Shown: positions 1 through 7,749 of the stretch, piece by piece | Layout of the letters: every line of letters begins with the position of its first letter | Numbering within the stretch: position 1 is the stretch's first letter | Origin: QNZT01 sp964573205 | Lineage (GTDB): Bacteria; Campylobacterota; Campylobacteria; Campylobacterales; QNZT01 | Direction: 5' to 3' | Assembly (NCBI GenBank): GCA_964573205.1 | Contig: CAZNIT010000008.1 | Location: 1-9,805, forward strand | Length of the DNA stretch: 9,805 nt | The notes under the pieces: generated by a model | What the model was told of the DNA's origin: nothing | Database searches by the model: none | Seen by the model: only the letters and a program-made list of their open reading frames with translations | Program-made: the position numbers and the translations under genes

Positions 1-305
1 TCTCTGGTTTTTTTAAAAAGTCTATGCAGTTTAACGCTGGAGTATGTAATCCAGCAAATAGCCGCTATCATCAAAGCGGCTCGCCAACTTATGGTGAAAC
101 TTGTCGCTCCAAGCACTACAAGGCCCGTAAAAAACAGAGCCGCAAGCATAATATAGTATTGCAAAGAGAGACTCTCCACACGATTTGAAAATCCACGAAA
201 ATCTTTGTCTGAGGTGACGAAGAAAAAACTTAAAACCGCTATCACAAGCGTAATAACCACAAAAATAACATGTAGCAAAATAGCCATTGAAATCATCTCT
301 TCCAT
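1..305 (-). CDS. Small integral membrane protein, unknown function (N-terminal part, runs off left edge)
   Basis: An open frame reads leftward from ATG at 305-303 for 101 codons without a stop and leaves the window, so the C-terminus is missing. AGGAG (complement of 311-315) sits five bases before the ATG and fixes the start. The product begins MEEMISMAILLHVIFVV. Three hydrophobic stretches, at about residues 5-30, 50-69 and 74-91, are separated by a polar loop with charged residues (DKDFRGFSNRVES, 33-45). The partial product ends in a basic patch, KLHRLFKKTR. I see no signal peptide cleavage site, catalytic motif or metal-binding cluster. I do not recognise the family; it resembles the small conserved membrane proteins of unknown role found in Campylobacterota. 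It is on the same strand as the large adhesin-like gene and 50 bases downstream of it, but it has its own promoter, so it need not be functionally linked. Confidence 0.75.
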   Translation of the reverse strand, partial: MEEMISMAILLHVIFVVITLVIAVLSFFFVTSDKDFRGFSNRVESLSLQYYIMLAALFFTGLVVLGATSFTISWRAALMIAAICWITYSSVKLHRLFKKTR

Positions 306-329
306 GAGTGCTCCTGCTTTTTGCCGATT

Positions 330-335
330 ATTATA
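330..335 (-). promoter_or_regulatory. Likely -10 box (TATAAT) for the left-edge membrane gene
   Basis: On the minus strand the 50-base gap after the large gene contains a perfect TATAAT (complement of 330-335). Transcription would start around 323, leaving a leader of about 18 bases that contains the AGGAG ribosome site at 311-315. There is no convincing TTGACA at -35, which is usual for housekeeping promoters in Campylobacterota. I see no hairpin-plus-T-run terminator in the gap, so read-through from the upstream gene is also possible. Confidence 0.55.
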
Positions 336-355
336 GCTAAAGAAGTTGATACTCC

Positions 356-3300
356 TTATCTAAGCAGTTTTATAGCCTTTTTCTTAATACCGGAATCAAA
401 GCTGTTATCAAAGCTGCTACCGTTAAAATCTCCACTTTTTATACCTGTAGTATCGTTTTTATAGTCAAATATATACTCAAAACAAGGATGCTCGGCACAA
501 CTGCTTCCCGTGCTAAAATTATAATCTTCATATTTGCTATACCACAACCAGTTTGGTATATCCACATGATAAAAAATCTTTTGCGCACTCGTAGTATCCG
601 TTTTTGTTACTTTAAACTCGACTTTACCGTCTTTTGGATTCGGCGTATCGACATTGACACCCACACCCGAAACTGCTGTTTGCAACTTTCTACTTTTCAT
701 AGGATAGAAATCCGTATTTTGCATAATTGAAATTGCGTCATCGTCATTATTTATATACCATAAAGAGGTATTTTGCACGAATGACAAAGGTACTATTCTA
801 CTACCGCTGCCGTCCCAATAAGTTTCGAGCGTCAATTCGCTCTTTACCGGCGAATAGGTCGTCTTTATATCACTTGTTCTTAGTCTGCCGTAATAAAAAG
901 TAGCATTTGCGTCAAATCGTTGAAGTTTCGATCCTTTGACGAGAGTATCGTTACGATCGAATAACGATACGTTTATATCCGATGAAGAGCCGTCGATAAA
1001 AAGCGGATTTTTCGGCACTAAACGATCTCTTGTGAAATTGAACTTCAAATCCGCATATGTCACTACGGCTACACCGGCTGTAAAATTCAAATCTTTTACG
1101 GAGCTTTCGTTTATATCCGAAGATAGGTTGGGATTATGCTCAATATCAAGTCCGAGATAAAAATCAATATTATTCGCAAAATACATGTTTTGAGGATTTT
1201 GATAATTTGTCATAATCGATCCGCTTTTGCCCAACGCTTTGACACTAAACGAAAGGTTTTTTAAATTTGCTCCCATATTCGCCAAATCATTCGCGAAGTA
1301 GGTAAATTTACCGTCGTCATGATTGCTTATAAGAGGCGTAATCGGATAGGATATCTCGAATCGATCGGGAATAAAAGTCAAATTCTCTTCAAGATAGATC
1401 CTTCTTTGAGACAAAGGCGTATCGTCACTATCGACGATAGCCCATGCGGTATCGTTAAGCTCCAAAGAGATTTTGCCGACATTGTTAAAACTCAAAGTCG
1501 TATCGGGTGTTGAACCGTCGGTAAAATTGAAATTACCCGAAGGAGTGAAAACACCGTCCATTGAGGAGCCGTCACTCCCGTCTCTGAAATATTTTTTATT
1601 CGTCGCAGTCACCGAAATGTTAAAATCCTCCGTTACCGTCGTACCGTCGCTATTTAACGCAACGGCGTTAAACGTATAGTTTTGTTCGGCTGTGAGTTTT
1701 GATGAGGGTAAATTTTGCAATTTGAACTTATCGGGGCGAATCGAAAACTCGTCGGTAGAATTGGACTCGACAGAGTTTCCGTCGTATATACCTGAAATCC
1801 TGATTTTTGCACATCTTACCGCTTTATCATAAGAAAAAGCGGCCGGCTTAAAACATCCGCTCGTATTTACTTCCTGATTTCCGTTCCAAAGCTCCGCCGT
1901 AGCGTAAAGAGTCGTACAAGATGTATCGCTGAAACCAAGGAGTTCCAATTTCGTAATATTGACATCGCTAAGACTGTTGTTATCGTCATTCTTATCCGCT
2001 GCTAAAACGGTAAGATTTATATTTTCTCCCGCAACTTTCGTTGTGATATTGTTCTCCCAATTAAAACATCCGCCGTTAAAATCTACCGCATTAAAAATCG
2101 GCTGAGTACAAGTTATATTTCTAATAGTCGATGATTCCGTATTGTAAATATTTAAAACTTCCGTCGCATTCACTTCCCCTTTATATATTTTAAATTCATC
2201 GAGATAACTCTTAAATCGATTTGAGTTACTGTTTTTCCAACCGCCTATTCGCGCAGATGTCTGAGGGTATGTATTTGCCATAACAGGCGTTCCCCAGAGT
2301 TGGCTCAAAGACTGTTCCGTACCGTCTATATAAAGCCTGTTGGAGTATATATCGCCATTTGTAAATACGGCAACGACATGATGCCAACCATTTTTTAAAG
2401 TGGATACATCAGTACTGCTGTTGTGAGCACCGTATCCGTCTCCGGCCGCCGTATTAAAAGCGATAGATGACGTAGTTAGTATAAGATCGTACTGGCGCCA
2501 TCCAAACGGCATTATAGCGTTTGATCCATCCCAATACATCCAAAACATAACCGTATGCTTTTTATAATCTTCGGTAGCGACGGCAAGATTATCGATATCA
2601 ACAGCCCCGCCATCTAAAAATAGCGCATGACCGATCTTTTTTTCACTCTTTGAGATATTCGCATCGGCTCCGACAATCGTTCCGCTATTATCCGCTCCTG
2701 CACTATCGATTACCTCACCTATCAAACCGCTGTATTTACACTCGTCAAATCGATATTCCGCCAAAAGGGTGGGAATAGTACAATCAATCGCCATTCTGTG
2801 TGAACCGTCGAAATTTTTATGTGCCGATTCGTTTTCATACATTTTGGCTATCTGAGCGGATGTCATAGCAAGTTTAAAAATTTTAAACTCATCCATATAT
2901 CCTTGAAAATCTTGGTTACCGTCAAAATCTCCGCCGACGCTATCTTGCTCTTGGCCGATTATCAATCCCCCCGCATCGATAGATATCGGATCCGTGGAAA
3001 AACCGCTAAGGCATGTTATCTCATTCGCGTCTATATATAGACAAGTTTTATCGTCTTTTCTCGTCCATACAAACATATGCCATTGATTATCGGCGATATT
3101 CGGAACCGTTATACTCTGATATTCTCCTTTGATCCAAAGCTCCATCGTCGTAGAATTCTCTATCCAAAACAAAAGATCGTTATCGTCCGAACCGTTCGCA
3201 CCCGAAAGCAGTGACTGCATACCCGTATATGATGTTTTCGCCCAAAGTGAAACGGTAAAGTCGTTTACATTGTTTAATACACCATTGTCAAAAGCTACAT

Positions 3301-6300
3301 AATCCGTTGCGCCGTCGGTAGTGAAATCTGCACTATTGTTGATTTTTGAAGTCATCGAAGATGTAACGCTATAAGTGGTGGCGTCATGAGAGTTAGAGCT
3401 ACTATCTTTTATATCCGAAGCGGCGTTTGACCAACTGCATTCATCGAATCTATACTCTACAAGCAGATCGGTTTCACAAAGAGAAGCCGATCTTTGTTCA
3501 CCGTCATAACTCTTGCCGCTCAATTCAAAATTATAAATATTTTGAACTTGAGACAATGAAAGCGGAATATTGAACACCTTCACCTCATCAATATAATCCT
3601 TAAAAGTATAAGGCTGATCGGAATCGGGTAATCCCCCGATAGTGAAGTTGTTATCGACATAGACATTAGAACTATCGGGCGTACCGCTACTTGTAAGAGT
3701 TTGCCTCTGTCCGTCTATATAAAGTTGCGATTCGTATATGTTCGCATTGTTAAAAACCGCTACGATATGATGCCAACCGTTCGCATAAGATGAAAAATCA
3801 ACCCCGTATATATCCGCATTGTGACTATTAAAACCTATCGTAGAACTGTCATCTATGTAAAGATTGTAGCGGTTGGTGCCCTCTCCCCAAGAAACGGGTA
3901 TAACTCCCCAATTTTGCCCGCCTCCCGAATCTATCGAACCGTTCCAGTGCAACCAAAGAGAGACGGTCGTTTTAGCACCGTCGGATATATCCAAATGAGA
4001 GGATATATTAGAAGTTATCAATCCGCCGCTAGTTTTGGCGCTCCTGCCTACAACGGTTTTCATACCGCTAGTATCGATAGTTCCAAAAGTCGTATTAATC
4101 GTGCCGTTAAACTCGTTGGATGAACTGTCTTTAACCTCTAAAGACTCCCCGCTCCAATCACATTTATCAAAGCGATAATCCGCTACCAGATTACATTCGG
4201 GTATATCTCTTGTGCTACCGTCGTACTCTATACCGTTTTTATCATTTTCGTAAATAGTCTGAATCTGAGCATCGGAAAGTGCGGTACCGTAAATTTTAAA
4301 CTCATCAATTTGCCCCTCGAAACCGTTTTGCCAAGGATCATCACCTATGTATATCGGTCCGTCGTTGGATTCAACATTGCCATCTAATGTAACCTCTTTA
4401 TCTTTTACTCCGTTTATATATAATTTTAACCTGTTGCCTTCTTTAACATAGGCAATATGAGTCCACTCTCCTATCGTAATCTCCGTATTGCTATCTCCAC
4501 CCTCATTCCATGACGAATCCGTATGAATTCGAAAATGAATCCTATTACTGTTTTGTTTCATAAACATCGAAAAAGTTCTATCCGTTTTCGAATTTCCTTT
4601 ATGAACTATCACTCTATAGTTGGAACCGTCATAGCTCGTCTTTAATTTTAACCATAAAGAGAGTGAAAAATTAGTATTATTCTTACCGACTTCCAAAGAT
4701 GCGCTGTTTTCAATTTTTACATAGCTGGTACCGTTGAAATCGGCCGCATTGTTCAATTTTCCCGATACCGTAACCGCACCGTCCATAGCCGTACCGTCAT
4801 AACCGTTTACACTGCTGTCTCTCACTTCACCGACCGTACCGTTCCAACTACACTCATCAAAACGATACTCCGCCAGCGGTTTTATAGTCGAACACTCTTT
4901 GCCGCCATCGGTTATGTTCCATCCGTCATTCAAAAGAATATTAGACCTAGCGCTTTCTGCCGCACAATATGTACTGTAACCACCGTGAAAATTTAAATTC
5001 GAAATCAAGTTTCTCTCATTCCATTTTATAAGAAGAGAATCATAATTTTCATTCGACAAAGTCGCATGATTTAAAAAATTGGTAAAATCCGCTACATTAC
5101 TTACATCCCAGTTTCTAATATCCTGATCAAACGAAGTGGCATAATAAAACATATCCTTCATATTCGTTACACCACTTACATTCCAATCGCCTATGGGCTG
5201 GTTGAAAGCTTTGGCATTACAAAACATTCTGTACATATTCGTAACGCTACCGACATTCCAATTTCCAATCGGTTGATTGAAATCAAATGCACGATAAAAC
5301 ATCATATAAGTAGATTTGATACCGCTTACATCCCAGTTACCTATGGGTTGATTGAATTTATTTGCATTATTGAACATATTACGCATATCGGTAACACTAC
5401 TTACATCCCAATCGCCTATGGGCTGATTAAACACACTCGCCCCGGAAAACATAGCATACATACTTGTCACATTACTTACATTCCAATCGCCTATCGGTTG
5501 ATTAAATACGGTTGCCCCGGAAAACATACCCGCCATAGTGGTAACGTTACTTACATCCCAGTTACCTATTGGTTGATTAAACGAAGATGCCGAACCGAAC
5601 ATATAATACGTACTCGCCACATTACTTACATTCCAATCGCCTAGTGGCTGATTGAAAGCCGACGCATAATAAAACATCCCCTTCATAGTAGTAACGTTAC
5701 TTACGTCCCAGTTACCTATTGGTTGATTAAAAGCTTTAGCGTTCGCAAACATATCGGCCATATTCGTTACGCTGCTTACATTCCAATCGCTAATATCGGA
5801 GTTGAAGGAGTCGGTATTTGAAAATATTCTCCACATATTCGTTACGTTGCTGACATTCCAGTTGTTTAAAGGCTGATTGAAACTCTTGGCAAGTCTAAAC
5901 ATATCGGACATATTTGTTACATTACTTACGTTCCAATCGTTCAACGGTTGATTGAAAACCGTCGCACTTGAAAACATACCGCTCATATTCGTAACATTGC
6001 CGACATTCCAATTATTCAGCGGCCGGTTAAAAGAGGCGGCATTCGAGAACATCTGTATCATATTGGTTACACTAGATGTATTCCAATCGTTTAAAGGTTG
6101 ATTGAACGATACCGCATTTTTAAACATGGCATACATTGTAGTTACATTACTTACATTCCAATCTCCTATATATCCGTTAAAAGATGCCGCATTATAAAAC
6201 ATTAAATCCATTTCGGTTACCTTGGAGGTATCCCATCCACTTAAATCGTGATTGAATAAAACGGCATCTTTGAACATATTTTTCATACTGGTGACATTTG

Positions 6301-7678
6301 AAAAATCGGGAATATCTTTCGCATCACAGGTCAAATTTTTACAACCGTTAAAAGCTCCTAGCATATTGGAACTCCAAACTCCTCCGCCCCACTGATCTAT
6401 AGAGATGATCTTCTCTTTATCTCCGCCACCGTTAAATACGAGTCTTGGAGTCGGGTGATAAATCCTAACCGTATATGTTCCCGCAACACCGTAGTCATGA
6501 CTTAACGGTCCGCTTAATCCGCTCTCATCAACCACCCCGTCATTATCCCAATCGACATCGTATCCGCCCCCGCTTACCGGTATGGTTATCGAAGTGGCGT
6601 TGGATACTCCGGGATTGTCCGTTTTCCATGTCGAGACAAACGCCGCGTCATTTTGCGTAACGGTGATATTGTTTGAAGTAAGCGTCAAACCGCTGACATT
6701 GGAATTTGTAATTTCATATGTATATACTCCTTCATCGGAAGAGGAAGCGTTCTCTTTTACATATATCCTATCCGTAGCCCCGCTAATGGCAACCGAATCT
6801 TTATACCACTGATAAGAGTCGTTACCGCTGGGATTTGGCAAAACTTTCGGAACTATTACAAGTTTTTTACCGGCTGAAAAAGTGACATTTCTATCCGTAT
6901 CCACTTTCGCTTGAGGTTGATAGTTATAATATTGCAAAGAGGAATAGTCGTTATGGTTCTCTTCAAAATCGGAAAATACGAAATTGTTGTTTTTAAACTC
7001 CACCTGTATAAGATTTGGAAAATCACTCACCTTTATAGGCAAAACTCCGTCAAAATTATTTTCTCTAATTTTTATACCTTTTAAACCGCTTAAGTTTTTT
7101 ATCTCAACAGGTATCTGCCCGCTCAAACCGCAGTTATGCAGATATAGCCAGCTTAGATTTGTCAGATTCCAAAGTTCATCCGGTAGTGTACCGCCGAGAT
7201 TGTTGGAGTGTATATCAAAATGCGTCAAATTCGTTAAATTACCTATCGCCGAAGATATAGAACCCGTTAAATCACTTATCCAAAAATATATAAGCTTCAA
7301 TGAAGGCATATTCCAAAGTACGAAATTAGGATCGCTTAAATCACCGCTAATAGAGTTTTCACTTAAAAATATATGTGTCAAAGATGTTAAATTAACCAGT
7401 TGCGCCGGTAGAGTACCTGTTAAATTATTGTTTCTTAACTCGATTTTTGTTATATGTCCTCCATAGACCGTTACGCCGTACCAGTTTCCAACCGTCGTGG
7501 AAGTCGTCCAATTTTCATCATTTGTCCAGTTGGCACCGTCGGTAGAGTTGTAAAATGCGACAAGCGCGTCACACTCGATTTTAGGCACATCGGTAACATT
7601 GTCACAAATTGCCGCATAAAGCGTCGTATTGAAAAAGAGAGTAAAAAGAGTTATAAAAGTCAAAAAAGATTTTCTCAT
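356..7678 (-). CDS. Giant secreted MshQ-like putative adhesin: LRR, Ig-like, BspA/DUF285 repeats, four LamG-like modules, DUF6701-type C-terminus
   Basis: This 2440-residue protein starts at ATG 7678, where a weak GGAA lies five bases upstream, and ends at TAA 358-356. A Sec signal peptide (MRKSFLTFITLFTLFFNTTLYA) is followed by an LRR domain (about 25-245), an Ig-like domain (255-342), a PKD-like segment (345-455), sixteen 25-residue BspA/DUF285 repeats (475-874) with a C-terminal cap to about 930, four LamG-like modules (935-1847) and an MshQ-like C-terminal region (1857-2440). I see no C-terminal membrane helix, LPXTG motif or beta-barrel. MshQ of the MSHA pilus locus combines a LamG-like domain with DUF6701 and lies beside minor pilin genes. 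The divergent pseudopilin operon here gives the same context, so I infer a pilus-associated or type II-secreted surface adhesin. The LRR/BspA half is unusual for MshQ and resembles Bacteroidota surface proteins, so it may have been acquired. I count 30 D/E-X-N-X-S/T sequons. Domain assignments are by eye. That this is a secreted multidomain surface protein is near certain; the exact role is inference. Confidence 0.93.
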   Translation of the reverse strand: MRKSFLTFITLFTLFFNTTLYAAICDNVTDVPKIECDALVAFYNSTDGANWTNDENWTTSTTVGNWYGVTVYGGHITKIELRNNNLTGTLPAQLVNLTSLTHIFLSENSISGDLSDPNFVLWNMPSLKLIYFWISDLTGSISSAIGNLTNLTHFDIHSNNLGGTLPDELWNLTNLSWLYLHNCGLSGQIPVEIKNLSGLKGIKIRENNFDGVLPIKVSDFPNLIQVEFKNNNFVFSDFEENHNDYSSLQYYNYQPQAKVDTDRNVTFSAGKKLVIVPKVLPNPSGNDSYQWYKDSVAISGATDRIYVKENASSSDEGVYTYEITNSNVSGLTLTSNNITVTQNDAAFVSTWKTDNPGVSNATSITIPVSGGGYDVDWDNDGVVDESGLSGPLSHDYGVAGTYTVRIYHPTPRLVFNGGGDKEKIISIDQWGGGVWSSNMLGAFNGCKNLTCDAKDIPDFSNVTSMKNMFKDAVLFNHDLSGWDTSKVTEMDLMFYNAASFNGYIGDWNVSNVTTMYAMFKNAVSFNQPLNDWNTSSVTNMIQMFSNAASFNRPLNNWNVGNVTNMSGMFSSATVFNQPLNDWNVSNVTNMSDMFRLAKSFNQPLNNWNVSNVTNMWRIFSNTDSFNSDISDWNVSSVTNMADMFANAKAFNQPIGNWDVSNVTTMKGMFYYASAFNQPLGDWNVSNVASTYYMFGSASSFNQPIGNWDVSNVTTMAGMFSGATVFNQPIGDWNVSNVTSMYAMFSGASVFNQPIGDWDVSSVTDMRNMFNNANKFNQPIGNWDVSGIKSTYMMFYRAFDFNQPIGNWNVGSVTNMYRMFCNAKAFNQPIGDWNVSGVTNMKDMFYYATSFDQDIRNWDVSNVADFTNFLNHATLSNENYDSLLIKWNERNLISNLNFHGGYSTYCAAESARSNILLNDGWNITDGGKECSTIKPLAEYRFDECSWNGTVGEVRDSSVNGYDGTAMDGAVTVSGKLNNAADFNGTSYVKIENSASLEVGKNNTNFSLSLWLKLKTSYDGSNYRVIVHKGNSKTDRTFSMFMKQNSNRIHFRIHTDSSWNEGGDSNTEITIGEWTHIAYVKEGNRLKLYINGVKDKEVTLDGNVESNDGPIYIGDDPWQNGFEGQIDEFKIYGTALSDAQIQTIYENDKNGIEYDGSTRDIPECNLVADYRFDKCDWSGESLEVKDSSSNEFNGTINTTFGTIDTSGMKTVVGRSAKTSGGLITSNISSHLDISDGAKTTVSLWLHWNGSIDSGGGQNWGVIPVSWGEGTNRYNLYIDDSSTIGFNSHNADIYGVDFSSYANGWHHIVAVFNNANIYESQLYIDGQRQTLTSSGTPDSSNVYVDNNFTIGGLPDSDQPYTFKDYIDEVKVFNIPLSLSQVQNIYNFELSGKSYDGEQRSASLCETDLLVEYRFDECSWSNAASDIKDSSSNSHDATTYSVTSSMTSKINNSADFTTDGATDYVAFDNGVLNNVNDFTVSLWAKTSYTGMQSLLSGANGSDDNDLLFWIENSTTMELWIKGEYQSITVPNIADNQWHMFVWTRKDDKTCLYIDANEITCLSGFSTDPISIDAGGLIIGQEQDSVGGDFDGNQDFQGYMDEFKIFKLAMTSAQIAKMYENESAHKNFDGSHRMAIDCTIPTLLAEYRFDECKYSGLIGEVIDSAGADNSGTIVGADANISKSEKKIGHALFLDGGAVDIDNLAVATEDYKKHTVMFWMYWDGSNAIMPFGWRQYDLILTTSSIAFNTAAGDGYGAHNSSTDVSTLKNGWHHVVAVFTNGDIYSNRLYIDGTEQSLSQLWGTPVMANTYPQTSARIGGWKNSNSNRFKSYLDEFKIYKGEVNATEVLNIYNTESSTIRNITCTQPIFNAVDFNGGCFNWENNITTKVAGENINLTVLAADKNDDNNSLSDVNITKLELLGFSDTSCTTLYATAELWNGNQEVNTSGCFKPAAFSYDKAVRCAKIRISGIYDGNSVESNSTDEFSIRPDKFKLQNLPSSKLTAEQNYTFNAVALNSDGTTVTEDFNISVTATNKKYFRDGSDGSSMDGVFTPSGNFNFTDGSTPDTTLSFNNVGKISLELNDTAWAIVDSDDTPLSQRRIYLEENLTFIPDRFEISYPITPLISNHDDGKFTYFANDLANMGANLKNLSFSVKALGKSGSIMTNYQNPQNMYFANNIDFYLGLDIEHNPNLSSDINESSVKDLNFTAGVAVVTYADLKFNFTRDRLVPKNPLFIDGSSSDINVSLFDRNDTLVKGSKLQRFDANATFYYGRLRTSDIKTTYSPVKSELTLETYWDGSGSRIVPLSFVQNTSLWYINNDDDAISIMQNTDFYPMKSRKLQTAVSGVGVNVDTPNPKDGKVEFKVTKTDTTSAQKIFYHVDIPNWLWYSKYEDYNFSTGSSCAEHPCFEYIFDYKNDTTGIKSGDFNGSSFDNSFDSGIKKKAIKLLR
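359..2110 (-). other. MshQ/DUF6701-type C-terminal region (residues 1857-2440)
   Basis: The region starts with a cysteine pair (C1857, C1871, DFNGGCFNW). It then has beta-rich Ig-like segments with the recurring (R/I)-P-D-(K/R)-F signature (FSIRPDKF at 1978-1985, FIPDRF at 2102-2107), and ends with IPNWLWY (2374-2380) and a C-x4-C pair (C2394, C2399). R-P-x-x-F strands after LamG modules are what I associate with the DUF6701 portion of MshQ. A profile search would settle this. The region holds sixteen D/E-X-N-X-S/T sequons. Its likely role is anchoring to the filament or export machinery (inference). Confidence 0.7.
2138..4894 (-). repeat. Four tandem LamG/concanavalin A-like modules of about 235 residues
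   Basis: Each module opens with (L/V)-x-Y-R-F-D-(E/K)-C: Tyr at 938, 1168, 1409 and 1642, giving spacings of 230, 241 and 233 residues. Next comes a D-S-(S/A) loop, a central S-L-W or M-F-W strand, (G/N)-(E/Q)W(T/H)H or GWHH, LYI-(N/D)-G or a related strand, and a closing (I/M)DE(F/V)K(I/V) strand ending in IYE or IYN. Approximate module limits are residues 935-1143, 1163-1384, 1405-1616 and 1638-1847. This is the LamG_3-like fold found in MshQ and many sugar-binding or adhesive proteins. Modules 1 and 3 resemble each other, as do 2 and 4. A cysteine just upstream of each opening motif pairs by spacing with the motif's own cysteine. Confidence 0.85.
5057..6256 (-). repeat. Sixteen tandem 75-bp (25-residue) BspA/DUF285-type repeats
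   Basis: The consensus is F-N-Q-P-(I/L)-(G/N)-(N/D)-W-(N/D)-V-S-N-V-T-N-M-x-x-M-F-x-x-A-x-x. The leading Phe falls at residues 475, 500, 525 and so on to 850, with no insertion or deletion across 400 residues. The repeats at 475, 500, 625 and 850 are divergent (NHDLSGW, NGYIGDW, NSDISDW, DQDIRNW). Those at 525-624 carry PLN, and those at 650-849 carry P(I/L)G. A standard array cap follows (residues 875-930: NYDSLLIKW, FHGGYSTYC, DGWNITDGGKEC). This family forms a beta-solenoid-like leucine-rich structure used in bacterial adhesins such as BspA. DNA identity between units is high but incomplete. Confidence 0.92.
6314..6646 (-). other. PKD-like segment and N-terminal flank of the BspA/DUF285 repeats (residues 345-455)
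   Basis: The run FVSTWKTDNPGVSN, then ITIPVSGGGYDVDWDNDGV, then HDYGVAGTYTVRIYHPTPRL and KIISIDQWG is the stereotyped lead-in to DUF285 (BspA-type) repeat arrays in Bacteroidota and other surface proteins. The DWDNDG stretch resembles a calcium-binding loop, but binding is only a guess. The first incomplete repeat (SNVTSMKNMF) starts at residue 460. Confidence 0.75.
6653..6916 (-). other. Ig-like domain lacking the canonical disulfide (residues 255-342)
   Basis: The segment has the I-set-like signature QWYKDSVAISGATD (core W291), then a DEGVYTYEITNSNVSG strand in which the usual Y-x-C is Y-T-Y. The B-strand cysteine is also replaced (KKLVIVPKV), so the fold would lack its disulfide, as in many bacterial Ig-like domains. 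It probably acts as a rigid spacer between the LRR and BspA parts. Confidence 0.7.
6944..7606 (-). other. Leucine-rich repeat domain with N-terminal cap (residues 25-245)
   Basis: The cap carries the familiar bacterial/plant-type pattern: a cysteine pair (C25, C36), then ALVAFYNSTDGANWTN, W57 and NWYGV (65-69). About seven repeats follow from residue 77, of the form L-x-x-L-x-x-N-x-L-x-G-x-(L/I)-P. Clear examples are NNNLTGTLP (83-91), SNNLGGTLP and CGLSGQIP. Spacing is 22-27 residues. Domains of this kind are usually protein- or glycan-binding surfaces. The repeats weaken after residue 220, where the pattern grades into a linker. Confidence 0.85.
7613..7678 (-). other. Sec signal peptide of the giant adhesin-like protein
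   Basis: Residues 1-22 have a short basic start (MRK), a hydrophobic core (FLTFITLFTLFF) and a small-residue end (TTLYA followed by A-I-C-D). Cleavage is most likely after residue 22 or 23. Cys25 lies too far from the core and lacks a proper lipobox, so I read this as signal peptidase I type rather than lipoprotein. The mature protein then begins with a cysteine-containing LRR cap. Confidence 0.85.
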
Positions 7679-7707
7679 ATATATTCCAAGATTTAGATTT
7701 TATGAAT

Positions 7708-7713
7708 ATTATA
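7708..7713 (-). promoter_or_regulatory. Likely -10 box for the giant adhesin-like gene
   Basis: The minus strand reads CTTATATAATATTC, with TATAAT at the complement of 7708-7713. Transcription would start near 7701 and give a leader of about 22 bases ahead of ATG 7678. The only Shine-Dalgarno-like sequence is GGAA (complement of 7684-7687). The box overlaps the opposing plus-strand -10 candidate. Confidence 0.5.
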
Positions 7714-7717
7714 TAAG
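7712..7717 (+). promoter_or_regulatory. Possible -10 box for the pseudopilin operon
   Basis: TATAAG at 7712-7717 matches five of six -10 positions and would start transcription near 7724, about 53 bases before the first pseudopilin. It lies inside the near-palindromic ATATTATATAAG and shares two bases with the opposite-strand TATAAT. An alternative start, from the GG-N10-GC motif at 7750-7765, is described separately. Confidence 0.35.
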
Positions 7718-7749
7718 CAAATTTTATTCCTATTTTTCAGAAAATCGTT

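Noticed and set aside
352..358. TAAGGAG on the minus strand, a strong Shine-Dalgarno-like site overlapping the giant gene's stop
   Set aside because: No start codon lies at a usable distance downstream. The next gene has its own AGGAG at 311-315.
5273..5644. A 123-codon plus-strand frame with a repetitive HITYIPIAYGLIK-like pattern
   Set aside because: The periodicity is the antisense shadow of the 75-bp BspA repeats.
5057..6256. Regular 75-bp direct repeats as a CRISPR array
   Set aside because: The repeats are in frame, with codon-level conservation and no unique spacers; they encode BspA-type protein repeats.
488..7466. Many open frames on the plus strand inside the giant gene, the longest at 6984-7466
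   Set aside because: They lie antisense to a continuous 2440-codon gene with clear domains. Their products show no family features, and none has a convincing ribosome site.
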